Assembly: GCA_026129905.1 (NCBI GenBank)
Contig: JAHCHE010000013.1
Location: 37,475-101,474, forward strand
Direction of reading: 5' to 3'
DNA from: Bryobacteraceae bacterium
GTDB taxonomy: Bacteria > Acidobacteriota > Terriglobia > Bryobacterales > Bryobacteraceae
Length of the DNA stretch: 64,000 nt
Below, piece after piece: positions 24,561 to 32,460 of the stretch. Positions within the stretch are counted from its first letter, which is position 1. Each line of letters begins with the position of its first letter. The notes beneath the pieces were generated by a model. It was not told the DNA's origin and did not search any database. It saw only the letters and a list, made by a program, of their open reading frames with translations. A program made the translations under genes and the position numbers.

Positions 24561-25601
24561 TCAGATTCCTTCGATCGCCGTGTTGGCGTGCGATGCGAGT
24601 CGGGTTTCGTTGAGGGCATAAGCATAGATGGCCACTTCCTGAATTCTTCCGGCAAAGGGATAGAGCTTCTGATTCGGTCCCGGAAAAGGTGTGAACAGCG
24701 ATCGCCGGACGTCGGTGATCCCGATGAACAGATCGACGCCGGAAGCGGCCTTGTACGGCGCGAGATTGAGTTCGTATTTGAAATGATCGAGCTTGCGATC
24801 CTTGGTGTACATGTACAGGAACGCCTTGGTCCCGTCATAGGTCACGGCGAGGTAAGCGGGGACGGGGAGCACTTCCGGTCCGCGGTTCCGCTCGGCGGGC
24901 GGCGGCAGCGGCGTCTCATCCTTATAGGGTGTAACTTCGGTCAGCGGCTTAAACGTGGTCCCGAGGCCGTTTCCCACCCAGAGCTGCCAGTGATACGGCG
25001 TGTTGGGGTTGTTCATGTCGGCGGGACCGGCGTACAGAGCGTAGCCGAACCGTTTCCGCGTGTTCGGCTGAGCGGGATCGGGGCTCGACGATTCGATGAG
25101 GCAGTAGTATTTCCCGAGCACATTCAGGTTCCACTCGGGGAAGACGAGCGCCTCGAGCGTGAACTGGGGCGGGTTGAGCTGGCCGGCGTACGGCACGCGC
25201 GCGAATGCTCCTTGTACGCGTACCGAGGTCGCCGCCGTGTCCGAGGCCAGCAGGGTCGGCGGCCCGCCGACTCCCAGTTGGAGCACGATCGGGTTGGCGG
25301 CGGGCGAGCGGCGCTGGGCGTCGGCGGGCAGCGGGTTCGGCTCCTTGCCATACACGCCGTCGGGCGAGCCTGCCACCTGGTTCTTAGCGGCGGTTCCCGT
25401 GGTTTCGTTCAGCCGCCAGTATCCGGCAGGATTGTCGTTCTTGACTTCCTGCGGGTAGGGAATGCCGAACGTGGGTTCGGGGGGCGGCGGTTCCCCGGGT
25501 TCCGTCGTGCCGAACGAACCGCAACCCGAGAACCGGAACAGCAGTAGAACCGCGAGCGCGGCCAGAGGGGTCAGCAGCAGGTAGTATTCGTTCAAGGCCA
25601 T
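24561..25601 (-). CDS. Single LamG-domain protein with lipobox-like membrane leader
   Basis: 346 residues from ATG 25601, which overlaps the last 10 bases of the Lgt-like gene and is abutted by GGGAGG, so translation is probably coupled. The start MALNEYY leads into a hydrophobic segment ending F-S-G-C (Cys27), almost the same as in the double-LamG protein. A Pro-rich linker (EPGEPPPPEPTFG) and one LamG domain (about 55-346; GYWRLNETTG, LYPFAGRIQEVAIYAYAL) follow. The leader lacks the usual N-terminal Lys/Arg and has Arg near the Cys, unlike ordinary lipoprotein signals. Presumed cell-surface, glycan- or protein-binding role. Confidence 0.75.
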   Translation of the reverse strand: MALNEYYLLLTPLAALAVLLLFRFSGCGSFGTTEPGEPPPPEPTFGIPYPQEVKNDNPAGYWRLNETTGTAAKNQVAGSPDGVYGKEPNPLPADAQRRSPAANPIVLQLGVGGPPTLLASDTAATSVRVQGAFARVPYAGQLNPPQFTLEALVFPEWNLNVLGKYYCLIESSSPDPAQPNTRKRFGYALYAGPADMNNPNTPYHWQLWVGNGLGTTFKPLTEVTPYKDETPLPPPAERNRGPEVLPVPAYLAVTYDGTKAFLYMYTKDRKLDHFKYELNLAPYKAASGVDLFIGITDVRRSLFTPFPGPNQKLYPFAGRIQEVAIYAYALNETRLASHANTAIEGI

Positions 25602-26230
25602 CCTCCCAACCAGACGAACAGCAGAGCCGCGGCCGACAGCGTCGCGCAACCGGCCGATACGGCCCGGTTAAGGCTTACGGTCCCGATTCGGGCGATCGTT
25701 TCCCGCCGCGATTCGAGAATGAACCGCCCAGCCCCGTAAGCGGCCAGCGCAGCGAGAAAGAGCGCGCCGTCGAAAGGCAGGCGGTCCGAGACGGCCAGCG
25801 CTCCGCACAGAATCGACGCGGCCAGCCCCGCCTCCAGAAGCTGAAGGGGAAATCGCGACCGGCCCGCGCAACAGCCGTTCAGCAGGCAGCCGATCTTCGT
25901 GAAGATCATCCCTACCAGGAGGCAGACGGCGGCGGCATCCCAGAAGGCGCCCAGCGGTAAATGGAAGGCTTTCGCCAGTGGCAGCGAGGTCAGCAGCGCC
26001 CCGGCGAGACCGCCAAAGAGCGCCGCGCCTGCGTCGGACTTGCGCAGTATCCGGCCCGGCTGCCGGCGGTAAACGGACCAGTGGAGGCCGACGAACAGCA
26101 GCCTGGCCCCCAGCATGGCGGGCAATGCCAGCAGCAGCATCGCCGCGTTGACTCGCGCAGGATCCAGGCCCCGCGAGCCCGCCCAAACTGTTCCACTGAG
26201 AATACCGGCCACGATGCCCAGGTACAGCAT
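25592..26230 (-). CDS. Divergent Lgt-family (prolipoprotein diacylglyceryl transferase-like) membrane protein
   Basis: 212 residues with about six membrane segments. The block IGCLLNGCCAGRSRFPLQLLEA (about 113-134) belongs to the Lgt superfamily, where canonical enzymes have GRxGNFxNxExxG. The Arg and Asn of that signature are changed (TKIGC), as in a 'GCC' side branch of the family. The frame is open upstream of ATG 26230 (ARFRPYV precedes the first Met) but has no start codon before a stop, so the N-terminus may be incomplete or use a non-standard codon. Genetic linkage to an LspA-like gene and two lipobox-bearing LamG proteins suggests it lipidates those partners. Confidence 0.65.
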   Translation of the reverse strand: MLYLGIVAGILSGTVWAGSRGLDPARVNAAMLLLALPAMLGARLLFVGLHWSVYRRQPGRILRKSDAGAALFGGLAGALLTSLPLAKAFHLPLGAFWDAAAVCLLVGMIFTKIGCLLNGCCAGRSRFPLQLLEAGLAASILCGALAVSDRLPFDGALFLAALAAYGAGRFILESRRETIARIGTVSLNRAVSAGCATLSAAALLFVWLGGWP

Positions 26231-26313
26231 CGCAACGTACGGCCGGAACCTGGCGCCCGTAAACCCTCCCCCTCCGTTCCGTTCGTCGAGCGGTGATCAA
26301 TCATACCAGCGCT

Positions 26314-26691
26314 TCAGCGAAGAAACAAGAGCGAAAGCGGGACGCCGCACGTAATGGCGACATCGGCGAGGTTGAACACCGGCCACCAGCCGAGATTGAC
26401 AAAGTCGGTGATGGCGCCCCGCCGGAGACGGTCGAAAAGATTGCTGGCTGCGCCGCCGATGGCCGCACCGAGGCCGATCTGCGCGGGCAGCCGCTGGAAG
26501 AACCCCGAGGAGGCGGCTAGCACGATGACGGCCGTCACGGCCGCGAAGATCGCCGGCGGAAGCAGGCTCCCGCGAGCCGGCGTCTCGACGCGCGTGATGC
26601 GCAGACCCCGGACCACGGCAATGCTCTCTCCGGCGGCCAGGCGCGCCCGCGCCAGGTTCTTCGTGAGCTGGTCCGCCGCCACAATGAGCAC
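26314..26691 (-). CDS. lspA: Divergent signal peptidase II (LspA) family protein
   Basis: Lipoprotein signal peptidase family, first gene of the LamG operon. From GTG 26691 it has 125 residues, versus about 160 normally. [15 protein letters not shown] (Asp87) and ITDFVNL ... FNLAD (Asp110) give the catalytic Asp pair of LspA. The usual N-x-G-AAF motif is replaced by VETPARGS, so this is a divergent paralogue. The first membrane helix continues upstream in frame ([17 protein letters not shown]) to an ACG at 26712-26710, 9 bases after GGAGG, with no ATG/GTG/TTG between. The true start may be that ACG, or a mutated ATG. Its 5' end faces the methyltransferase gene on the other strand. Confidence 0.72.
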   Translation of the reverse strand: MLIVAADQLTKNLARARLAAGESIAVVRGLRITRVETPARGSLLPPAIFAAVTAVIVLAASSGFFQRLPAQIGLGAAIGGAASNLFDRLRRGAITDFVNLGWWPVFNLADVAITCGVPLSLLFLR

Positions 26692-26743
26692 GGCGGTGAC
26701 AAGCGCTATCGTTTCGCGATTCCTCCCGACTTACTATAGAGGT

Positions 26744-27271
26744 TTGAAGATCCTTGACGTCGGGTGCGGCATCAATAAATACCCGGGCGCGATCGGCATC
26801 GATCGGAATCCAGCCGCCCGCGCCGACGTCATCTGCAATCTCGATCGCTTCCCCTACCCGTTCCGCGACAGCGCTTTCGACGAACTGCACGCCGTCCACG
26901 TCATTGAGCACCTTGAAGACGTCGTGCGCACGATGGAGGAGTTCCACCGCCTGGTCCGTCCCGGCGGCAGGATACGCGTCGTGACGCCGCATTACACCGA
27001 CTTCAGCTCCTTCTGCGACCCCACCCACCGCTGGCACCTGAACACCTTCTCGTTCCGCTACTTCGGCGAGAACCACGGCGGCTTTGGCTATTACACCGGC
27101 GCGCGGATGCGCGAGATTTCCGTTCGCGTGAAGCTACTTGCTCTGTGGAGGTACGCCGGACTCGAAGGGCTGGTAAACCGGTCGCGCCGCTTCCGCCGTT
27201 TCTGGGAGCACTACCTGTGCTACATGGTGCGCGGGAAGGTGATGGAGTTCGAGTTCGAAGTTACGAAGTAG
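26744..27271 (+). CDS. SAM-dependent class I methyltransferase
   Basis: 175 residues if started at TTG 26744, giving LKILDVGCGINKYPGAIGID, the usual N-terminus of a small methyltransferase group. An ATG at 26684 would add 20 residues but would overlap the divergent LspA-like gene. DVGCG is the SAM-binding loop, AVHVIEHLED the downstream motif and LVRPGGRIRVVTPHY the post-motif strand. The protein is cytoplasmic; its substrate is unknown, although similar enzymes act in glycan or lipid modification. Its stop TAG shares its last base with the GTG of the YraN gene, so the two are coupled. Confidence 0.7.
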   Translation: MKILDVGCGINKYPGAIGIDRNPAARADVICNLDRFPYPFRDSAFDELHAVHVIEHLEDVVRTMEEFHRLVRPGGRIRVVTPHYTDFSSFCDPTHRWHLNTFSFRYFGENHGGFGYYTGARMREISVRVKLLALWRYAGLEGLVNRSRRFRRFWEHYLCYMVRGKVMEFEFEVTK

Positions 27272-27711
27272 TGCTGTCGTTGCTATACCGGACCGCGGAC
27301 GCGCTGCGCCATTACCGCCGGCGCCGCCGGTGGCAGGCCGACCAGGCCTTGGGCCGGCGCGGCGAGGACCTGGCCCACCGCTATCTGCGCGAGCGCGGCT
27401 TCATCGTCGTGGCGCGCAATCACCGCGCTCGCTCCGGCATCGGCGAACTGGACATCGTGGCGCGGGACGGCGAGATGCTGGTTTTCGTGGAAGTGAAGTC
27501 GCGCCGGACCGATGAGTTCGGCAGTCCCGATCGCGCCATCGACCCCGATAAGCGGGATCGTCTGCTGCGCGCCGCCCGGGACTACGTCCGGCGGTCCGGC
27601 GCGGATTGGAAGCAGGTCCGGTTCGACGTCATCAACGTCGTGTTCACCGAGCCGCCATCAATCACTCACCTGCGCGACGTGTTCCACGTCACGACGGCGC
27701 CGTTCCTGTAG
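27271..27711 (+). CDS. yraN: YraN/UPF0102 endonuclease-like protein
   Basis: 146 residues starting at GTG 27271, overlapping the methyltransferase stop by one base. The core RRGEDLAHRYLRERGFIVVA, then GIGELDIVARDGEMLVFVEV followed by KSRR and (PDRAIDPDKRDRLLRAARDY) is the UPF0102 family signature. It keeps the D ... E-x-K residues of the restriction-endonuclease-like fold. The biological role of YraN is poorly defined; a link to DNA processing or recombination is assumed. An N-terminal basic extension (HYRRRRRWQ) is present. Confidence 0.85.
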   Translation: MLSLLYRTADALRHYRRRRRWQADQALGRRGEDLAHRYLRERGFIVVARNHRARSGIGELDIVARDGEMLVFVEVKSRRTDEFGSPDRAIDPDKRDRLLRAARDYVRRSGADWKQVRFDVINVVFTEPPSITHLRDVFHVTTAPFL

Positions 27712-27801
27712 TAAGCGTGGATCCGGCTAGCTCTGGCGGAGGGCGGTGAAAAGATGGGTCCGGTTCCCCGCAACTGGCGCCGCGTCAGCGGACGCCGGGC
27801 G

Positions 27802-29595
27802 TTATTCCACGGCCTCGCGGAGGCTCTTCACCAGGCGCTCGGCGACCTTCTTCGGCCCGCCGCGCCGGATCACGCCGAGGAACCTCTGCGAGTCGCCGGC
27901 TTCCGAGGCCCACAACACGTGCGCGCCGCTGGAATCGACGATGGTGACGCTGCCGGCGAAGCCGGCCTTCATGCCCAGCGTGAGCTTGGAACCGATGTCG
28001 CTGCGATCTTCGGCGCTGCCCTTCATGATGGCGTCTGCGTCTCCCCGGTCCGTCACGACGGCGAGGCGTCTGGGCATCTGTTTGCGGATCTCGTCCGCAA
28101 TGTGCCGGTGGAGATCGTTGTCCATCGCCTCGATGTAGAGTTTTCGAACCGCTCGGATATTCGGCCGTTCCGCCGGCGTGCTTGCAGCGGCCGGCTGCGC
28201 GGGAGGTTCAGGTTCCGGAGCGGCCTGCGGCGTGGGTGCGGGGGCGGCCGGGACTTCGTGCGAGGGGCCGGTCTCGCTCGGCGGCGGCGCGGGCTTTGTC
28301 GGTTTGGCTTTCGCCCGCGCGGACGCCGCCGGCTTGGCGGGGCCCGGCGGCGCCGCTGTCTCGCCCGACGAAGGATCGGGAGCGGGAGTGTACACGGCGA
28401 AGGGCGCGGCTGGTCGCGGCTCGGAGGGCTCGGAAACAGCGGGCGCCTCCTCGACGGAAGGCGGCGCCACGGGAAAAGGAGGTTGCGGTTCCTCCACGGG
28501 AGGCAGCGCGGTCTGAACTGGCTGCTGCGCAGGGACCGGTTCGCCTCCACGCCGCGCGACGAGGAATGCGCTCAGCGCCAGCGCCAGCGCGACGCTCGCG
28601 ATGATGGCGGGCAGCCACCTGATCCATCCCCGACGCGGCGCCGCCGCCGGAATGGCGCCAGGCGCGGTCACCGGCGCCGCTTCGGCGTGCGCCGCGCGGC
28701 GGGGACTTTCAACCGGCTTTTCCGCGGCGGGCACGGCGGCTTTGACGGCCGGCGTGGAAGCCGGCTCCCGGCGCGTCGGTCGGCCGAACGCTCCGCTAGC
28801 CAGCGCGTCGTGGAACTCCTGCGCCGTTTGATATCGATCGCCAGGCTGCTTGGCAAGCCCTTTTTGAACGATTTCTTCGAGCCCCTCCGGCGCGGCGAGG
28901 CCAAGCTCTCCCAACGAAGGCGGAGCCTGCTTCAGATGCGCCTGCATCAGCCCGAAATCGGTCTCCGATACAAACGGCAGCCGGCCGGCCAGCATCTCGA
29001 AGAGTACGACGCCTGCCGAGTAGAGGTCGGAGCGGATGTCGGCCTCCTCGCCGCGAATGCGCTCCGGGGCGATGTACTCCAGCGTGCCGATCAGCCCCCC
29101 GGTGCGCGTCATCCGTGTGGATCCCACGATCCGCGCGATGCCGAAATCGGTCAGCTTCACGCTCCCGTCGCCCGTGATCATGATGTTCGCCGGCTTGATA
29201 TCGCGGTGCATCACGCCGATGGCGTGGGCGTGCGCCATACCCCGCAGCGTCTGCCGCAACACGTGCGCCGAGAAGTCCGCCGGCAGCCGGCCCGACGCCG
29301 CGATCATCGCCTCCAGCGTTTTGCCGCGAACGAACTCCATCACCATGAACCACTGCTCGCGCTCCTGAAAGAAGCCGTAGAGCGTGGCGATAGAAGGATG
29401 GTTCAACTTCGCCAGCGTTACGGCCTCCGCTCGAAAACGCTCCAGAAATTCCGGCTGGCCGGTGATTTCGGGCCGCAGCATCTTGATCGCGACGGGACGC
29501 TCAAGCATCAGGTCGATCGCCTCGTGCACTTCGCCCATGCCTCCGGCGCCGAGTCTGCGCACAATTCGATAGTTGCCGATCGTCTGCCCGATCAT
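27802..29595 (-). CDS. Transmembrane Ser/Thr protein kinase with periplasmic C-terminal domain
   Basis: 597 residues from ATG 29595; the open frame continues about 99 codons upstream but that part is non-protein-like. The Hanks-type kinase domain (8-270) is complete: GAGGMG loop, VAIK Lys38, HRDIKPANIM, DFG and APE. A Pro/Ala-rich linker leads to one membrane helix (LPAIIASVALALALSAFLVA), another long Pro-rich spacer and a C-terminal extracytoplasmic domain (RAVRKLYIEAMDNDLHRHIA ... VTIVDSSGAHVLWASE). PASTA repeats are absent, so the sensor domain is of a different type. Likely senses an envelope signal. No adjacent phosphatase gene is seen. Confidence 0.85.
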   Translation of the reverse strand: MIGQTIGNYRIVRRLGAGGMGEVHEAIDLMLERPVAIKMLRPEITGQPEFLERFRAEAVTLAKLNHPSIATLYGFFQEREQWFMVMEFVRGKTLEAMIAASGRLPADFSAHVLRQTLRGMAHAHAIGVMHRDIKPANIMITGDGSVKLTDFGIARIVGSTRMTRTGGLIGTLEYIAPERIRGEEADIRSDLYSAGVVLFEMLAGRLPFVSETDFGLMQAHLKQAPPSLGELGLAAPEGLEEIVQKGLAKQPGDRYQTAQEFHDALASGAFGRPTRREPASTPAVKAAVPAAEKPVESPRRAAHAEAAPVTAPGAIPAAAPRRGWIRWLPAIIASVALALALSAFLVARRGGEPVPAQQPVQTALPPVEEPQPPFPVAPPSVEEAPAVSEPSEPRPAAPFAVYTPAPDPSSGETAAPPGPAKPAASARAKAKPTKPAPPPSETGPSHEVPAAPAPTPQAAPEPEPPAQPAAASTPAERPNIRAVRKLYIEAMDNDLHRHIADEIRKQMPRRLAVVTDRGDADAIMKGSAEDRSDIGSKLTLGMKAGFAGSVTIVDSSGAHVLWASEAGDSQRFLGVIRRGGPKKVAERLVKSLREAVE

Positions 29596-29688
29596 TTTCA
29601 GCGGAAATCGCAGCGTCGCAGCCGACGCCCTGCCACTCGCCCTGCTCACGAGTTTATGGCATCCTGCCGCTGGTTGAAAGTGCCAGTA

Positions 29689-29805
29689 CCCCGGAGGGAC
29701 CCCGGAGGGCGCGCCGCTCTCGCCGACTGCGTGCTCGCAACCAAGCTCCTGGCCCGCTCCTGGCCGGCAGCGCGCGGCGAATGTGGCCCGCGAGCCTCCT
29801 GACGG
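29689..29805 (+). pseudogene. Degenerate fragment resembling the 3' end of the 34.4-kb membrane-protein gene
   Basis: Bases about 29731-29803 align by eye with 34716-34790, the end of the 134-residue membrane protein: both contain GTGCTCGCAACCA, then CGCTCCTGGCCGGC, then CGAATGTGGCC. One- and two-base indels break the frame (VLATKLLARSWPAARGE instead of VLATTLLAPLLAGRARR). A tandem 11-bp repeat (CCCCGGAGGG twice, 29689-29709) precedes it. It lies in the gap between the kinase and PEP-synthase-like genes and looks like a decayed second copy. Confidence 0.45.
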
Positions 29806-29833
29806 AATCGCCGCATCGCGGAGACGCGGGTCT

Positions 29834-32383
29834 TTATCCCGCCGGGGAATCCGCGCGGAACGAGTAGTTGCCTTCGATGAACTGCCGGACATACCAGTTC
29901 ATCACCTCGGCTGTCGACATGTACATGTCCAACTGGCTGGTGCAGGCGATCATGCGGCCGAGTATGTCCAGCTTGGCATCCGTCTCCTCGGGCGAGCCTC
30001 GCCGGAACCATGCGTTCACCAGATCTCCGCGCCGGTCGACCAGAAAACCGAAGTGAGCCAGGCAGGCTTCCACAAAACAGGCGCGCAGGTTCCGCCGCGA
30101 CCAGGTCGCGCCGCCGCCCATGAAGCGGAACGCGATGTAGTTCTGCGCCGCCTGATCCGAGAGCGAGGCGTCCACCAGCGCAAAATGATACGCGAGCCTG
30201 GAGTTCAGGTTCAGATACTCCGCCGCCACCAGGAGATAGCTGCGTTCGCCCAAGCCTCTGATGGCGCCGCTTTGCGGCGTGAGCGAGCTGGCCATGACGC
30301 TCGCCAAGTCCGAAAGGCTCGCCGGCATCGCTCGAGTCCAGGTGACTCGCGGATGGGTGACGCCTTTCCACAGGCTCTGAAACGGGCGCGACACGATCTG
30401 CGCCGGCGTCACAACCGCCGCCCGCGGATCCGCCAGCGACATGCCGCCTCCTAGGTCCAGCACGACGAGATCCATCGGCACGCTGGAGTCCAGCCTCTTT
30501 CCGTAGCCCGAGTCGGGATGCGCTTCCAGGTCGTTCACCTCGAACATCGCCGCCACTGCTTTCTCGTGGCAGTAGCGCAGGACGTCGTGCGTCGAGCGGC
30601 ACCGGGACGGCCGGAAGTTGACGCCCGACGGATCCACCAGGTTCAGCGCCAGTAGCCTCTGGCCGATCGCGTCTCCGCTGCGGGCGCGCACGTCGTCGAC
30701 GCGGTGACCCGCGACCGCGCGGCGCGGCCAGAATGCCCCTGGATAAAGCTTCGCCTGTACCGCGTCCAGGCTCACGGGATCGCCGGGACGCAACCGTTCG
30801 AACGCCCCCTGCATCAGGATTACCGACGGAACCTTGAATTCCCGCAACAGCGCGGCCACGTGGCCGGTAACATTGCCGGAGTCCGCCACTAGCGCCCCGA
30901 TGCGCGTGAAGAACTCGACCATCGCGGGCGAGGGGCGCCGCACAAATACGATCGCCCCCTCCGGAGCGGACCGGATCGCGTTCGCGTCCTCCGCGAGGTA
31001 AACGGGTCCCGAGACGCGTCCGGGATACACCGTGCGGCCTCCGGACAAGACCGGCGCCGCGCGGACGCGCGCCGCCTTCGTGCGCGAGGAGTCCACCAGC
31101 GCCAGCGGCCGCGATTGCAGAATCCAGAGGCGGTCGTCTCGATCCAGCGCCCACTCGACGTCCTGGGGCGCGCCGAAATGTTGCTCCAGCCGCACGCCCC
31201 ATTGCGCCAGCGTGCGCAAGTGACGATCCGCGACGGCGGCCGCGGCGGCGGAATCGCCTGGAACGTCCGCCCGCGCCAGTCCCCCGCCCGCCTGCGCCAC
31301 CAGTTGATCCGGTTTTTCCACCACCTGCCGCTCGATCGCCGGGAACGGCGGCTTGCGCGAAAGAATGAACAGGTCGGCCGGCATCCGGCCGCTGGCGATC
31401 TCCGGACCCAGGCCGCGCGTCGCGGTCACCCACAGAACCTTGTTGCGCGGATTCGCCGGATCGCGCGTGTACATGATCCCGGAAGCGGCCGCCGCGACCA
31501 TCGGCAGGAACAGCACCGCCAGCGGCGCGTCCACCTCGGCCACTCCCGTCGAGAGGCGGTAGAAAATCGCCTGCTCGCTGAAGCGCGCCGCGATCACTTC
31601 GCGATAGGCCTCCAGCGCCTGGTCCGGCGGCGCGTTGAGAATGGTGAGAAATTGGCCTGCGTACGTGCGCCCGGCTTTCTCTCCCGCTTCGCCGACCGCG
31701 CTGGAGCGGACCGCGAGACCCGCCCCGGCCGGATCGAGCAGCCTTGCGCGCTCGGTGATCGCGACTTCCACCGCCCGCGGCATCGGCAGCGCCATCACGC
31801 GGCGCATAATCCGCTCCGACGCCGCTTTCAACGCCTCGGAGTCCTCCAGATCCAACGTTCGGAAGACATCCCGAAGTTCCCTCCACAGCGGGATCCCACA
31901 GAACTGGCGATACGCTTCCGTGGTGAGAACGAATCCGCCCGGCGCCGGCAGCTCCATTCGGTTCTTGATCTCGGCCAGCACCGCGGCTTTCCCGCCCGCC
32001 TCCGCCGCGTGCTCGGCCGTGATCTCCCGCAGCGAAACGGCCAATCTGGGCGCCGTCATCTCCTGGAGTTCGGCAATGTAGCGCTCCACTTCGCGCCGCT
32101 GTTCCGCCAGCCCGGACCACAGCGCGCCGAACCGCGCGCCACTGATGTCCTCGAGCTGCCGGACGATCCCTTCGGCCTTTTCGTAGATCGCGTCGACGCG
32201 GTTCTGGACGATGTCGCGGCGCGGTGGAATGAACTGAAGGTCTTCCTGAAGACCCGCCAGCACCTCCAGGCACTCGTTATTGAGCGTCAGCAGGGTCCGG
32301 AAACTCTCGTAGCGGCGCCGGATCGACGCCTCGGGATCCACCGCCGCTTCCGCGGGTTTTCGTCTCCACCACCGGAAGCTCAT
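29834..32383 (-). CDS. PEP-synthase-like protein with PPDK N-terminal and swivelling domains
   Basis: 849 residues, cytoplasmic. A helical region (1-120) precedes a pyruvate phosphate dikinase-type ATP-grasp domain: GGKAAVLAEIKNRMELPAP, then GLAVRSSAVGEAGEKAGRTY and DVEWALDRDDRLWILQSRPL. The phosphohistidine swivel domain follows, with the expected His in NVTGHVAALLREFKVPSV. The C-terminal 270 residues are unlike the PEP-binding barrel of PpsA (PSRCRSTHDVLRYCHEKAV onwards). It is therefore not a plain PEP synthase; it may phosphorylate another substrate or act with the neighbouring kinase. Located upstream of the kinase gene on the same strand with a 238-base gap. Confidence 0.75.
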   Translation of the reverse strand: MSFRWWRRKPAEAAVDPEASIRRRYESFRTLLTLNNECLEVLAGLQEDLQFIPPRRDIVQNRVDAIYEKAEGIVRQLEDISGARFGALWSGLAEQRREVERYIAELQEMTAPRLAVSLREITAEHAAEAGGKAAVLAEIKNRMELPAPGGFVLTTEAYRQFCGIPLWRELRDVFRTLDLEDSEALKAASERIMRRVMALPMPRAVEVAITERARLLDPAGAGLAVRSSAVGEAGEKAGRTYAGQFLTILNAPPDQALEAYREVIAARFSEQAIFYRLSTGVAEVDAPLAVLFLPMVAAAASGIMYTRDPANPRNKVLWVTATRGLGPEIASGRMPADLFILSRKPPFPAIERQVVEKPDQLVAQAGGGLARADVPGDSAAAAAVADRHLRTLAQWGVRLEQHFGAPQDVEWALDRDDRLWILQSRPLALVDSSRTKAARVRAAPVLSGGRTVYPGRVSGPVYLAEDANAIRSAPEGAIVFVRRPSPAMVEFFTRIGALVADSGNVTGHVAALLREFKVPSVILMQGAFERLRPGDPVSLDAVQAKLYPGAFWPRRAVAGHRVDDVRARSGDAIGQRLLALNLVDPSGVNFRPSRCRSTHDVLRYCHEKAVAAMFEVNDLEAHPDSGYGKRLDSSVPMDLVVLDLGGGMSLADPRAAVVTPAQIVSRPFQSLWKGVTHPRVTWTRAMPASLSDLASVMASSLTPQSGAIRGLGERSYLLVAAEYLNLNSRLAYHFALVDASLSDQAAQNYIAFRFMGGGATWSRRNLRACFVEACLAHFGFLVDRRGDLVNAWFRRGSPEETDAKLDILGRMIACTSQLDMYMSTAEVMNWYVRQFIEGNYSFRADSPAG

Positions 32384-32460
32384 TCGTCAAGCCTCATTCT
32401 ACGCGCCAAGCGCGAGAGGCAAGCCTGGCCGCCATGCCGGACCGCCGCGGCGGATGCTCT

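Noticed and set aside
22312..24621. A 2.3-kb plus-strand open frame opposite the LamG genes
   Set aside because: Composition is that of an antisense shadow; the two minus-strand LamG genes and the coiled-coil gene explain the DNA.
26231..26304. G-run frameshift restoring a longer Lgt-like N-terminus
   Set aside because: An ATG exists upstream in another frame and a G-rich run lies between, but the resulting N-terminus is not Lgt-like, so the evidence is too weak to claim.
29596..29892. 99-codon N-terminal extension of the Ser/Thr kinase
   Set aside because: The extension is low-complexity, contains the antisense of the decayed fragment, and overlaps the end of the PEP-synthase-like gene.
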